Shown piece after piece: positions 34,572-42,385 of a stretch of 64,000 nt of DNA. Positions within the stretch are counted from its first letter, which is position 1; the number at the start of each line of letters is the position of its first letter. Source of the DNA: a virus; the IMG/VR virus record IMGVR_UViG_3300047094_001651, positions 1-64,000 of that record. The stretch is one strand, 5' to 3'. The position numbers and the translations under genes are program-made. The notes under the pieces were generated by a model that was not told the DNA's origin, searched no databases, and was given only the letters and a program-made list of their open reading frames with translations.

Positions 34572-35411
34572 TTACTCTACTCTAAGGTCTGGGTTAAATA
34601 ATGACTCGGGAATTTGTTTCTGTGTTTGCTCTTCAACACCACGAAGAAGTTGTTGATCCATACCTGTAATTTCTTCAATACCAGAAGCAACTGCTTGCTG
34701 AAGACTATTCAGAAAATCCATAGGATTATTTGGATCTCCAAAACTTCCCTTGGTGCGATTTACATCATCAGGTAATACTGTAGGAGCACTTGCTCTTCTC
34801 ATAGAACGAATATTACCAGCATTTACACCAGTTCTTGCAGCGAGTAAATCATCCAGAGATTGATTTGCAAGTCTGCGCTCCCAGTAGTTTGGTTGGTCTT
34901 CATTATATTGGTCTCTTGAAACCAATTTGCCACCATTCAGTTCAATCAAACGATTAATGAGTTTGTCGAAGCATTCGAGTTCTTCAACCGCTGCTTTAAA
35001 ACCACGGTTCAATCCTTCAAGCATACGATGAAAATGAAACTCATCAACATCATACCAGGAAAGTTCTTCTCCACCTTGACGTGTCTTCCACCAGATGGGT
35101 TGTGTTTTATCTTTTCCATCCCACTTGTAGTGAAATTCTCTTGCGGATCTTTTTGCTTCAATGACTTGTTGTAGAAGTCCTTCGGCTACACTTCTACGAT
35201 TAATCAGTGCAGCTTTAAATGCTGATGGGATTGTGAAATTGTCGTGAATAATAAACTTCTCAATCTGAAAATCTGAACGACCTTGTGCAAGTTCAGTTTC
35301 ACTTTCTTCCCAACGAGTTGCCTCTTGAAGAACTTTTAACATAAACTCATTACTATCATCTAAAACTTCTTTAGATGTTGCAAGTGCAATTGCTTCATAA
35401 TTGTTAGACAT
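34572..35411 (-). CDS. Hypothetical structural-region protein (279 aa)
   Basis: A 279-residue, largely helical protein (EVLDDSNEFMLKVLQEATRW; AEGLLQQVIEAKRSAREFHY; LNRGFKAAVEELECFDKLIN) with a polar C-terminus. A late box GATAAATA at 35442-35449 lies about 31 nt upstream. It sits between the double glycosyltransferase and kelch protein 1. Unknown family; possibly a chaperone or virion component. Confidence 0.7.
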   Translation of the reverse strand: MSNNYEAIALATSKEVLDDSNEFMLKVLQEATRWEESETELAQGRSDFQIEKFIIHDNFTIPSAFKAALINRRSVAEGLLQQVIEAKRSAREFHYKWDGKDKTQPIWWKTRQGGEELSWYDVDEFHFHRMLEGLNRGFKAAVEELECFDKLINRLIELNGGKLVSRDQYNEDQPNYWERRLANQSLDDLLAARTGVNAGNIRSMRRASAPTVLPDDVNRTKGSFGDPNNPMDFLNSLQQAVASGIEEITGMDQQLLRGVEEQTQKQIPESLFNPDLRVE

Positions 35412-35441
35412 ACTTATTCAATCTTTTAATAGTGTTATTGT

Positions 35442-35449
35442 TATTTATC
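35442..35449 (-). promoter_or_regulatory. Late promoter box GATAAATA
   Basis: Minus-strand GATAAATA about 31 nt before the ATG at 35411, overlapping the stop of the glycosyltransferase gene. Matches NATAAATA. Confidence 0.65.
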
Positions 35450-37151
35450 AAGAATATCTTTGAGTTACTGCAAGAGATAATCTTGAATTTGCAATTTCTT
35501 TACCCCACTTTTTACAAAAATGCAGGTATAATTGTTCTGTTCTTTTATCTTTTTCTTCTACTGTCTCATGATCTAATGTTCTATGAGAAAAATGTAGAAG
35601 ATATGAACCACGATTAAACTTAGTTTCAATACCAAGTTGTTCTGCTCTTAAGGTATAATCAATATCTTCTCCACCACCAAGTCCAAACTCTTCATCCAGC
35701 AGACCAACCTTTGAACTCACTTCATGAGGAACATAGAAACAATAGAATGCTTTGATTAAATTTGTAGGAATATCTTGGTTGTTTGTTGTAATATGTTGTG
35801 CTAACTCATTCAATTGATCTTCTTTTCCAACAAACTCTTCAAGTTGCATTTCTGGTTTTAGTCCACCAACCTGTAGATGTTGATTGCATAATGGAATTGA
35901 AATACTACTAGAGTCACCAAGATTGTGATTCCAATTTTTTGTAAATGCAATATCATTATTCAGTCCAACAAAATCAGCACCATCGATAAGTGCTTGTTTG
36001 AGAATAAAGTTCATATTCTCTGCAAATGACTTTGGTGATGAGTTTGAAATGATTGTTACATTCTCATAGTCTTGAGTAAATGTTTTATCATTATCAATCA
36101 AGAAGAACTTATCATTTGAATTGAAAATACTATTTCTGAAGAATGTATCTAAAGCAAGGTGAGTATACTTTTCAGAACACTTTATATTCACCATACAGTA
36201 ATACTTTGGGCGACTTACTGTTTGAGACTGAATATTATTAATGAGGTTTTTCCATACTACTGCAATTTTCTTCCAATCATAAGTTTCTTTGGTGATACAA
36301 GAAAGTTCTTTCGTTGCATTATAAAAAGTTTCTGGTTCTTTATCAAAAAACTCAAAACATCTTGAAAGTTCTTGCGCGAATTCATTGATAAACTTGGGAG
36401 ATGGCTCCCAACCAACCGAAGTATTTTTTCCATCCATTGGAATGTACTTACCACGATTGAATGAAATTTCACTTAATGCTCCTATATCACTGGTAATTGG
36501 ATAACACCCACAAACCATTGCCTCTGCTAGAGACACGCAGAAGGTCTCTTCCCAGACATTAGGATGTACGAAGAATGCAGCATCTTGGATATGAGGTAGT
36601 AGTGTTTCACGGTCAATACAAGGAGAATACTCAACACCAGGAAGAGACTTTAATTCTTCAATTGCCTCTAAGTGTTCTGGAATCTTAAAGTGTTGTTCGT
36701 ATTGTTCTCCATAAAGATTATGAGAAGAAAATACTTTTAACTTTGCATCTGGGTGATTTTGAATCACCTGCCTCCAAATTTTTGGAAGTGGTACAATACC
36801 CTTGTGTGGCCCAGAGAAATAGATTGCTGTCTTTGATTTTGGGGATTTAAGATTGAAAATATCTGCAACACCATTTGGAATGACTACAATTTTGTCTTCC
36901 GGTGCTCGCTTATATTTGATATATTGCTCTGCTTCCCAGTTTGATACGCAGACAATCTTATCAATCTGCGATACAAGTTCTGGAAGTCTTAAGAGTTGTG
37001 GTTGGTCACAGTTATCATGCGCCCAGAGAATTTTATATTGTTTATCTGATTGTGCTAAGACTTCTATACTTCTTGAAACTTCAACATTATTTGGAAATTG
37101 ATAATGTTGATTTAGGTAATAAAAAGAACTTTCAGTTGCTCCAGATTTCAT
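35448..37151 (-). CDS. Fused glycosyltransferase (GT4-like plus GT2-like)
   Basis: A 567-residue fusion. The N-terminal half (~1-310) is a GT4-type transferase: VVIPNGVADIF (~90-100), FSGPHKGIVPLPKIW and the donor-sugar motif EETFCVSLAEAMVCGCYPIT (~200-219). The C-terminal half (~320-567) is GT2-like: FVGLNNDIAFTKNW (~395-408) and LLDEEFGLGGGEDIDYTLRA (~495-514). The usual first beta-strand of the GT4 domain seems to be missing; an in-frame stop lies upstream, so the start at 37151 is the earliest. Lies between kelch proteins 1 and 2, suggesting it glycosylates virion or host-surface polymers. Confidence 0.85.
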   Translation of the reverse strand: MKSGATESSFYYLNQHYQFPNNVEVSRSIEVLAQSDKQYKILWAHDNCDQPQLLRLPELVSQIDKIVCVSNWEAEQYIKYKRAPEDKIVVIPNGVADIFNLKSPKSKTAIYFSGPHKGIVPLPKIWRQVIQNHPDAKLKVFSSHNLYGEQYEQHFKIPEHLEAIEELKSLPGVEYSPCIDRETLLPHIQDAAFFVHPNVWEETFCVSLAEAMVCGCYPITSDIGALSEISFNRGKYIPMDGKNTSVGWEPSPKFINEFAQELSRCFEFFDKEPETFYNATKELSCITKETYDWKKIAVVWKNLINNIQSQTVSRPKYYCMVNIKCSEKYTHLALDTFFRNSIFNSNDKFFLIDNDKTFTQDYENVTIISNSSPKSFAENMNFILKQALIDGADFVGLNNDIAFTKNWNHNLGDSSSISIPLCNQHLQVGGLKPEMQLEEFVGKEDQLNELAQHITTNNQDIPTNLIKAFYCFYVPHEVSSKVGLLDEEFGLGGGEDIDYTLRAEQLGIETKFNRGSYLLHFSHRTLDHETVEEKDKRTEQLYLHFCKKWGKEIANSRLSLAVTQRYS

Positions 37152-37175
37152 ATCAAAATGATGTAGGTATTTTAT

Positions 37176-39047
37176 TTAGTGTGTGTTTGAGTTTGCCAGT
37201 GAATTTACTGAAAATTTTGTTATGGAAAAATTATTTGCTAGATCATTTAAATTTTCTGTGATAAAATCAATTCTTGTGATAGTGCTGAGGTTCGCTGAGG
37301 TTGGTGGATTGCTTCCACCAGCAAAATATCCATAATAACTACTTAGTGTTCCTCTTATATTAGATCTTGGTATTGTGAAATTTTTGCCAGGAAGACTTAA
37401 ATTTTCTGTGGAAAAATCAAGTCTTGTAATGGTACTGATTGGTGGTGCAAATCCACCCGCAATATAACCATATAAATTAGTAGAAACTGAGCCTTGACCT
37501 GTTGCGGCCAGTGGTAAATTTTTTCCTGGACTACTTACAGTTTCGTTAGAAAAGTCAAGTCTAAAAACATTAGATGTTCTACCAGTAGGAATATCACCGC
37601 CACAAATATAACTATAAGATGTATTTGCAACTGTTGCCGCAGAATATCTTACTCCAGGTAAATTTTTTCCCGGAAGACTTACATTTTCGGTTGAAAAATC
37701 TATTCTTCTGATTAAAGAAGTAAACCATACTGGTGGTGTCACCCCAGTATATCCACCAATTATATATCCATAAGAACTTGATGAAGTCCCTGTTACATTA
37801 CCAGTTTGCATAGGTAAATTTTTTCCAGTGATAGTTACAGTTTCATTAACAAAATCAAGTCTTTGCACTACAGAAGTAAACAAACTTGGCCGATTTCCCC
37901 CACATATATAACCATAATTATTAGATGCTACCGTTGCTGAGTTACCACAATTTACTAGAAGATTTTTTCCGGGGTCACTTAATGTTTCATTAGAAAAATC
38001 AAGTCTATTGATTGTAGAAATTGCTGAAGGAACCGGATCATTACCTCCAGCAAAATATCCATAAGTTTTAGAACCACGATAAAATGATGTCCCACCAGAC
38101 ATTGAATATAGTCCATGATTATTTTGTGGAAGATTGTTAGCTAAATTAGTTGTACTTCCTGTCCCAAAATCAAGTCTAGTTATAGTACTTACAAATGAAT
38201 ATGGAGGTGAGAAAAATCCACCAGCAAAATATCCATATGAGTCAGTGTTAACTGTTGAAGGAGATGCTCTAGAAATACCTGCTAGTGTGCTAGGATTATT
38301 ACTTATGGTTTCGGTGTCAAACTGCAATCTTGTAATAGTATTATATACTAAAGCTGGTGGCCAAGTATAACCACCTCCAAAATATCCATATAATTTACTA
38401 GAAACTCCACCAAAAGAATCTCTAGTATTAGGTAACCTATTTACTGGAGTAGTTATATTTTCTGTCGAAAAATCAAGTCTTGCAATTAAACTTGTTACCG
38501 CACCACCCCCCACATAACCATATAGATTATTTGACACAGTTGCAATCCCTGCCCTTCCAAAAGGCAAAGGTTTTCCAGGGTTACTTACATTTTCACTAGA
38601 GAAATCAAGTCTTTGTATTGTACTATCAAAACCTGGAGTAAACCCACCAATAAAATATCCATATGAAATGCTAGAAACACCACCAAGTAATCTAGATCCA
38701 AGAAATAAATTTTTTCCTGGACTACTAAAAGTTTCATTAGAAAAGTCAAGTCTTGTGACTACAGACACTCCACCTGAACCAAAACTACCTCCACCAAAAT
38801 ATCCATATAAATTTGAAGTTGCTGTTGCACCTCTTGATATTGCTGAAGGTAAATTTCTTCCAGGGGCACTTAATGTTTCATTGAAAAAATCAAGTCTATT
38901 AAAATTGGATGATACACTAGGCGTGCCAGCAATATATCCACCTCCAAAATATCCATAACTAGCACTTTCGGGCCAACTAATGAAGTTATTATTTTCAATA
39001 TTTTTTACTTGTTCTACCTTAACTTCGTTGAGTGAAAATACTGCCAT
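37176..39047 (-). CDS. Kelch-like 12-repeat fibre protein 2
   Basis: A 623-residue paralogue of the proteins at 32734 and 39879: N-terminus (NIENNNFISWPESASYGYFG), twelve YGYF/YGYI-started repeats (repeats 4 and 10 more diverged), the mid insert GGTSFYRGSKT after repeat 6, and a C-terminus LANSNTH. Its start overlaps the sulfotransferase stop by one base (TAATG). Predicted beta-propeller pair and tail-fibre adhesin-type protein; no enzyme motif. Confidence 0.8.
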   Translation of the reverse strand: MAVFSLNEVKVEQVKNIENNNFISWPESASYGYFGGGYIAGTPSVSSNFNRLDFFNETLSAPGRNLPSAISRGATATSNLYGYFGGGSFGSGGVSVVTRLDFSNETFSSPGKNLFLGSRLLGGVSSISYGYFIGGFTPGFDSTIQRLDFSSENVSNPGKPLPFGRAGIATVSNNLYGYVGGGAVTSLIARLDFSTENITTPVNRLPNTRDSFGGVSSKLYGYFGGGYTWPPALVYNTITRLQFDTETISNNPSTLAGISRASPSTVNTDSYGYFAGGFFSPPYSFVSTITRLDFGTGSTTNLANNLPQNNHGLYSMSGGTSFYRGSKTYGYFAGGNDPVPSAISTINRLDFSNETLSDPGKNLLVNCGNSATVASNNYGYICGGNRPSLFTSVVQRLDFVNETVTITGKNLPMQTGNVTGTSSSSYGYIIGGYTGVTPPVWFTSLIRRIDFSTENVSLPGKNLPGVRYSAATVANTSYSYICGGDIPTGRTSNVFRLDFSNETVSSPGKNLPLAATGQGSVSTNLYGYIAGGFAPPISTITRLDFSTENLSLPGKNFTIPRSNIRGTLSSYYGYFAGGSNPPTSANLSTITRIDFITENLNDLANNFSITKFSVNSLANSNTH

Positions 39048-39874
39048 TAGAGTCCAAAAATAGAATATCTTTGAGTTCTTGATTTCCAGAACTCCATATA
39101 ATTATATTTATCAATCACATACTCACTTAAGAACTTTGTATTATCACGATGTATTTTTTCAACCTTATTTCTGACAGTGTGCATATTCTCTAAACCATAA
39201 ACCTCATCATTCTCATCATATTTTGGTTTTATATTTTCAAAACTGTGAGTAAATCTTGAAAGTTCCAAAAAATCATAAATGCGATTAAGTTCTTGGTGTG
39301 GTTTATTTACCAGATTATCGTATTCAACTAATAACAAATATTTATTGTTACCTTTACGAAATGCTTCTGAAAGTGCATGACATGATTGTCCGATAATCCC
39401 TTGTGGAGACATTAGGTAGTCTGCACGATTATCATTATTAATCTCTATGCCATTAGCAATAAGTGCTTCGTCAATAAAAGAAGTTGATTTTGAATGATAA
39501 ACAAGATTTAGAAATGAGGAAATAATATCTTGAATATCTCTGACTGGACATATAATCTTTGGTTCTTTTGTAATATAATCTTGAATGTGTTGAATTTCAT
39601 TAACCCAACCTCTGGATTTATCTATAATAATGTCTTGTGGGATATTGAAGTAATAGTTATCAGGTATTGATGATAAGACCTTATGTGCTCCTTCTGGATT
39701 TGGTGTTGCTTTGTATTGTTCTGATTGATATAAAAGATACTCTTCTGTGTAGTGTATTGTATCTAAAAGTGGAGAGTTTGTAGATGCATGTACTTCTGGA
39801 TTTTGATTGAGTAATGCTGTCAGTAAGGTAGAACCTGAACGTGGAAGTCCAGACATAAAATAAAAAGTTTTCAT
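39047..39874 (-). CDS. Sulfotransferase-family protein
   Basis: A 275-residue sulfotransferase: GLPRSGSTLLTALLNQNPEV (5'-phosphosulfate-binding loop, residues 9-28) and CPVRDIQDIISSFLNL (3'-phosphate motif, ~111-126). PAPS-dependent enzymes of this family transfer sulfate to sugars, peptides or small molecules. The position between kelch genes 2 and 3, 4 nt after gene 3, suggests modification of a surface polymer or fibre (inference). A GATAAATA box at 39115-39122 near its end may be a late promoter for kelch protein 2. Confidence 0.82.
   Translation of the reverse strand: MKTFYFMSGLPRSGSTLLTALLNQNPEVHASTNSPLLDTIHYTEEYLLYQSEQYKATPNPEGAHKVLSSIPDNYYFNIPQDIIIDKSRGWVNEIQHIQDYITKEPKIICPVRDIQDIISSFLNLVYHSKSTSFIDEALIANGIEINNDNRADYLMSPQGIIGQSCHALSEAFRKGNNKYLLLVEYDNLVNKPHQELNRIYDFLELSRFTHSFENIKPKYDENDEVYGLENMHTVRNKVEKIHRDNTKFLSEYVIDKYNYMEFWKSRTQRYSIFGL
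39115..39122 (-). promoter_or_regulatory. Possible internal late box GATAAATA
   Basis: Minus-strand GATAAATA inside the 3' end of the sulfotransferase gene, 68 nt before the ATG of kelch protein 2. May be fortuitous in AT-rich coding DNA. Confidence 0.35.
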
Positions 39875-39878
39875 AATA

Positions 39879-41705
39879 TTAGTTTGAGTTTGAAAGACCT
39901 GTTAAAATATTTCTAGCACTTGGTAAACTAGGAGAAGCACTTATATTTTCGGTTGAGAAATCAATCTTTGAGACAGAGGCAGTTCTTACAGTCGGTGAAG
40001 TCTGACCTCCTGCAAAATATCCAAAAAACATAGATGATGTTCCACCCAATCTACTAACACCAACTGGTAAATTCTTTCCGGGATTACTTACTGTCTCATT
40101 GGAAAAATCAAGTCTAGAAATTGTATTAATATATGGTGGTAAATACCCACCACCAAAGTATCCATAAGAATTATTTGAAACTGCTGTCATAGTTTGTAAT
40201 GCTGATGATAAATTTTTCCCAGGATTACTTACATTTTCATTGGAAAAATCAAGTCTTGATATTGTGGAGTGTCCACCACTAAAATATCCATATGAACTAT
40301 TTGAGACTGTTACTGAATTTTGTAATGCTGATGATAAATTTTTCCCAGGATCACTTACAGTTTCATTGGAGAAATCAAGTCTTGTTATTGTGCAAATCTC
40401 TGTTCCTGGGGCAGCCCCACCACCAAAATATCCATAAGAATTACTTGATGTTCCTGCGAAATTATATCTTGCTAAAGGTAAATCTTTTCCAGGATCACTT
40501 ACAGTTTCATTGGAGAAATCAAGTCTTGATATTGTATTGATAATTGATGGACTAGCTCCACCACCAAAGTATCCGTAAAAATTATTTGAAACTGCTGCGG
40601 TCCATCCCCTAACAGTTGGTAAATTTTTTCCAGGATTGCTAAAACCATCAGTTGAAAAATCAAGTCTTGAAATTGTATTAACAAATACTGGAAAGTATCC
40701 ACCACCAAAGTACCCATAAGTTTTGGTCATTTTAGTATAAGATTTACCTCCAGTAAGTCCAACCGCCGAAACAACTATCATAGGTAAATTTTTCCCTGGA
40801 TTATTTAATGTTGTACTAGAAAAATCAAGTCTATTGATTACATTCGAGTCAAATCCAGGAGTTCCGCCACCTCCAAAATATCCATAAGTATTACTTGAAG
40901 TTCCTGCTATATGTCCCCGTACACCAGGCAAATTGTTTCCTGGGTCACTTACAGTTTCATTTGAGAAATCAAGTCTTGTAATATTACTTATGTATGGACC
41001 ATTGAGATATCCACCACCAAAATATCCAAAATAATTGTTAAAAATTGGTCCAACATTACTTCTTCCTGAAGGTAAATTTTTTCCTGGACTACTTACAGTT
41101 TCGTTAGAAAAATCAAGCCTTGGTATAGTGTTAGTTAGCACAAATCCTGGATCAAATCCACCCGCAAGATAACCATATAAATCAGTAAAAACTGACCTTA
41201 TATAGTGTCTTTCTGAAGGTATATTTTGTCCCGGGATACTAAAAGTTTCATTAGAAAAATCAAGTCTTCTGATGTTACTAGAGACAAATCCTGAATAATT
41301 GCCTCCAGCAAAATAACCATATGATTTACCAGAAACTCCAGCTGCGTTTGTTCCTGCTGATGGTAAATTATTTCCAGGAAGACTTACATTTTCAGTCGAA
41401 AAATCAAGTCTTGTAATGGTGTTAGTGTTTATAAAATTTGGTGGTGTATCTCCACCACCAACATACCCATATGAATTATTGAAAACTCCCATTGCAAAAC
41501 GCCTAGATCCTGAAGGTAAATATTTTCCTGGGTCACTTACAGTCTCATTGGAAAAATCAAGTCTTGCAAAAACAGTGCTAAGATTGGATCCCGAAGCATA
41601 GTAACCATAATTGCCAGACTCAGGCCAACTTGCAAAATTATTACTTTTTACATTTTGGTATTGATTTTTATAAACTCTGTTAAGTCCAAAAACACCAGTT
41701 GCCAT
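39879..41705 (-). CDS. Kelch-like 12-repeat fibre protein 3
   Basis: A 608-residue paralogue: N-terminus GLNRVYKNQYQNVKSNNFAS, twelve repeats of the YGYFGGG...ITRLDFSNETVSDPGKNLP type, the mid linker GGKSYTKMTKT after repeat 6, and C-terminal LTGLSNSN. Repeats 8-11 are the most alike, suggesting recent internal duplication or gene conversion. Starts 4 nt after the glycosyltransferase gene. Confidence 0.8.
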   Translation of the reverse strand: MATGVFGLNRVYKNQYQNVKSNNFASWPESGNYGYYASGSNLSTVFARLDFSNETVSDPGKYLPSGSRRFAMGVFNNSYGYVGGGDTPPNFINTNTITRLDFSTENVSLPGNNLPSAGTNAAGVSGKSYGYFAGGNYSGFVSSNIRRLDFSNETFSIPGQNIPSERHYIRSVFTDLYGYLAGGFDPGFVLTNTIPRLDFSNETVSSPGKNLPSGRSNVGPIFNNYFGYFGGGYLNGPYISNITRLDFSNETVSDPGNNLPGVRGHIAGTSSNTYGYFGGGGTPGFDSNVINRLDFSSTTLNNPGKNLPMIVVSAVGLTGGKSYTKMTKTYGYFGGGYFPVFVNTISRLDFSTDGFSNPGKNLPTVRGWTAAVSNNFYGYFGGGASPSIINTISRLDFSNETVSDPGKDLPLARYNFAGTSSNSYGYFGGGAAPGTEICTITRLDFSNETVSDPGKNLSSALQNSVTVSNSSYGYFSGGHSTISRLDFSNENVSNPGKNLSSALQTMTAVSNNSYGYFGGGYLPPYINTISRLDFSNETVSNPGKNLPVGVSRLGGTSSMFFGYFAGGQTSPTVRTASVSKIDFSTENISASPSLPSARNILTGLSNSN

Positions 41706-41709
41706 TTAA

Positions 41710-42369
41710 TTATCCTTCTTGATAAACGTGAGACCCAACGTGGGCGAGTCTAATATTACTATTTAACCAGACAGTGTATCCAACACTTTTTGCTCTTTCA
41801 AAAAATGAAAAATCTTCAGGAAGATATGCCATATCTTTTTTAAGTTCTAGAAAGTAATGATATGAATTATTATATTCTTTTTCAGTTGGTGGGAAAGTAG
41901 AATTATTAGTTGGTGGATAGTATTTTAATTCTTCACCATATTTTTGAGAAATATCCTCAAAAATTTTTCTTTTAATCATAGCAAAACCAAACCCAATATT
42001 TTCAATTTGTATTAATTCTCCTTCAATTATTTCTGGTTTTGTAATATTATAATTATATCTAAGTGGAATTCCTTTCATAGGATAAGCTCCACATATAATA
42101 TCTTTATCGTACTTTAAAAGATTAAATACATCTTCCGCAGTAAATCCAACATCAGCATCAATAAATAAAATTCTTTCATATTCTGTATTATTCATAAAAA
42201 AATTAACCATCTTAGATCTTGCTTGAGTAACAAGACTTTCATTTGCCATTGTAAGTAAACCATGGTCAATGTTTGCGGTTCTCAGTTCTTTCCCCAGATT
42301 AAATAATCCTTTTGCTGTTTTATCACTGACAAGTCCACCATAACAAGGCATAGCAATTAAAAGAGACAT
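41710..42369 (-). CDS. Glycosyltransferase (219 aa)
   Basis: A 219-residue glycosyltransferase: an N-terminal Rossmann-type start (LLIAMPCYGGLVSDKTAKGL), FIDADVGFTAEDV containing the metal-binding DxD (~70-82), ICGAYPMKGIPLRYN (~92-106) and a C-terminal LPEDFSFFERAKSVGYTVWL (~181-200) followed by AHVGSHVYQEG. This is the compact GT-A type seen in several phages. Donor and acceptor unknown. Confidence 0.82.
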   Translation of the reverse strand: MSLLIAMPCYGGLVSDKTAKGLFNLGKELRTANIDHGLLTMANESLVTQARSKMVNFFMNNTEYERILFIDADVGFTAEDVFNLLKYDKDIICGAYPMKGIPLRYNYNITKPEIIEGELIQIENIGFGFAMIKRKIFEDISQKYGEELKYYPPTNNSTFPPTEKEYNNSYHYFLELKKDMAYLPEDFSFFERAKSVGYTVWLNSNIRLAHVGSHVYQEG

Positions 42370-42385
42370 ACAAATAATTTAAAAC

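Noticed and set aside
32734-41705. Diversity-generating retroelement acting on the kelch genes
   Set aside because: No reverse transcriptase gene or template repeat is visible in the window; variation is better explained by repeat recombination.
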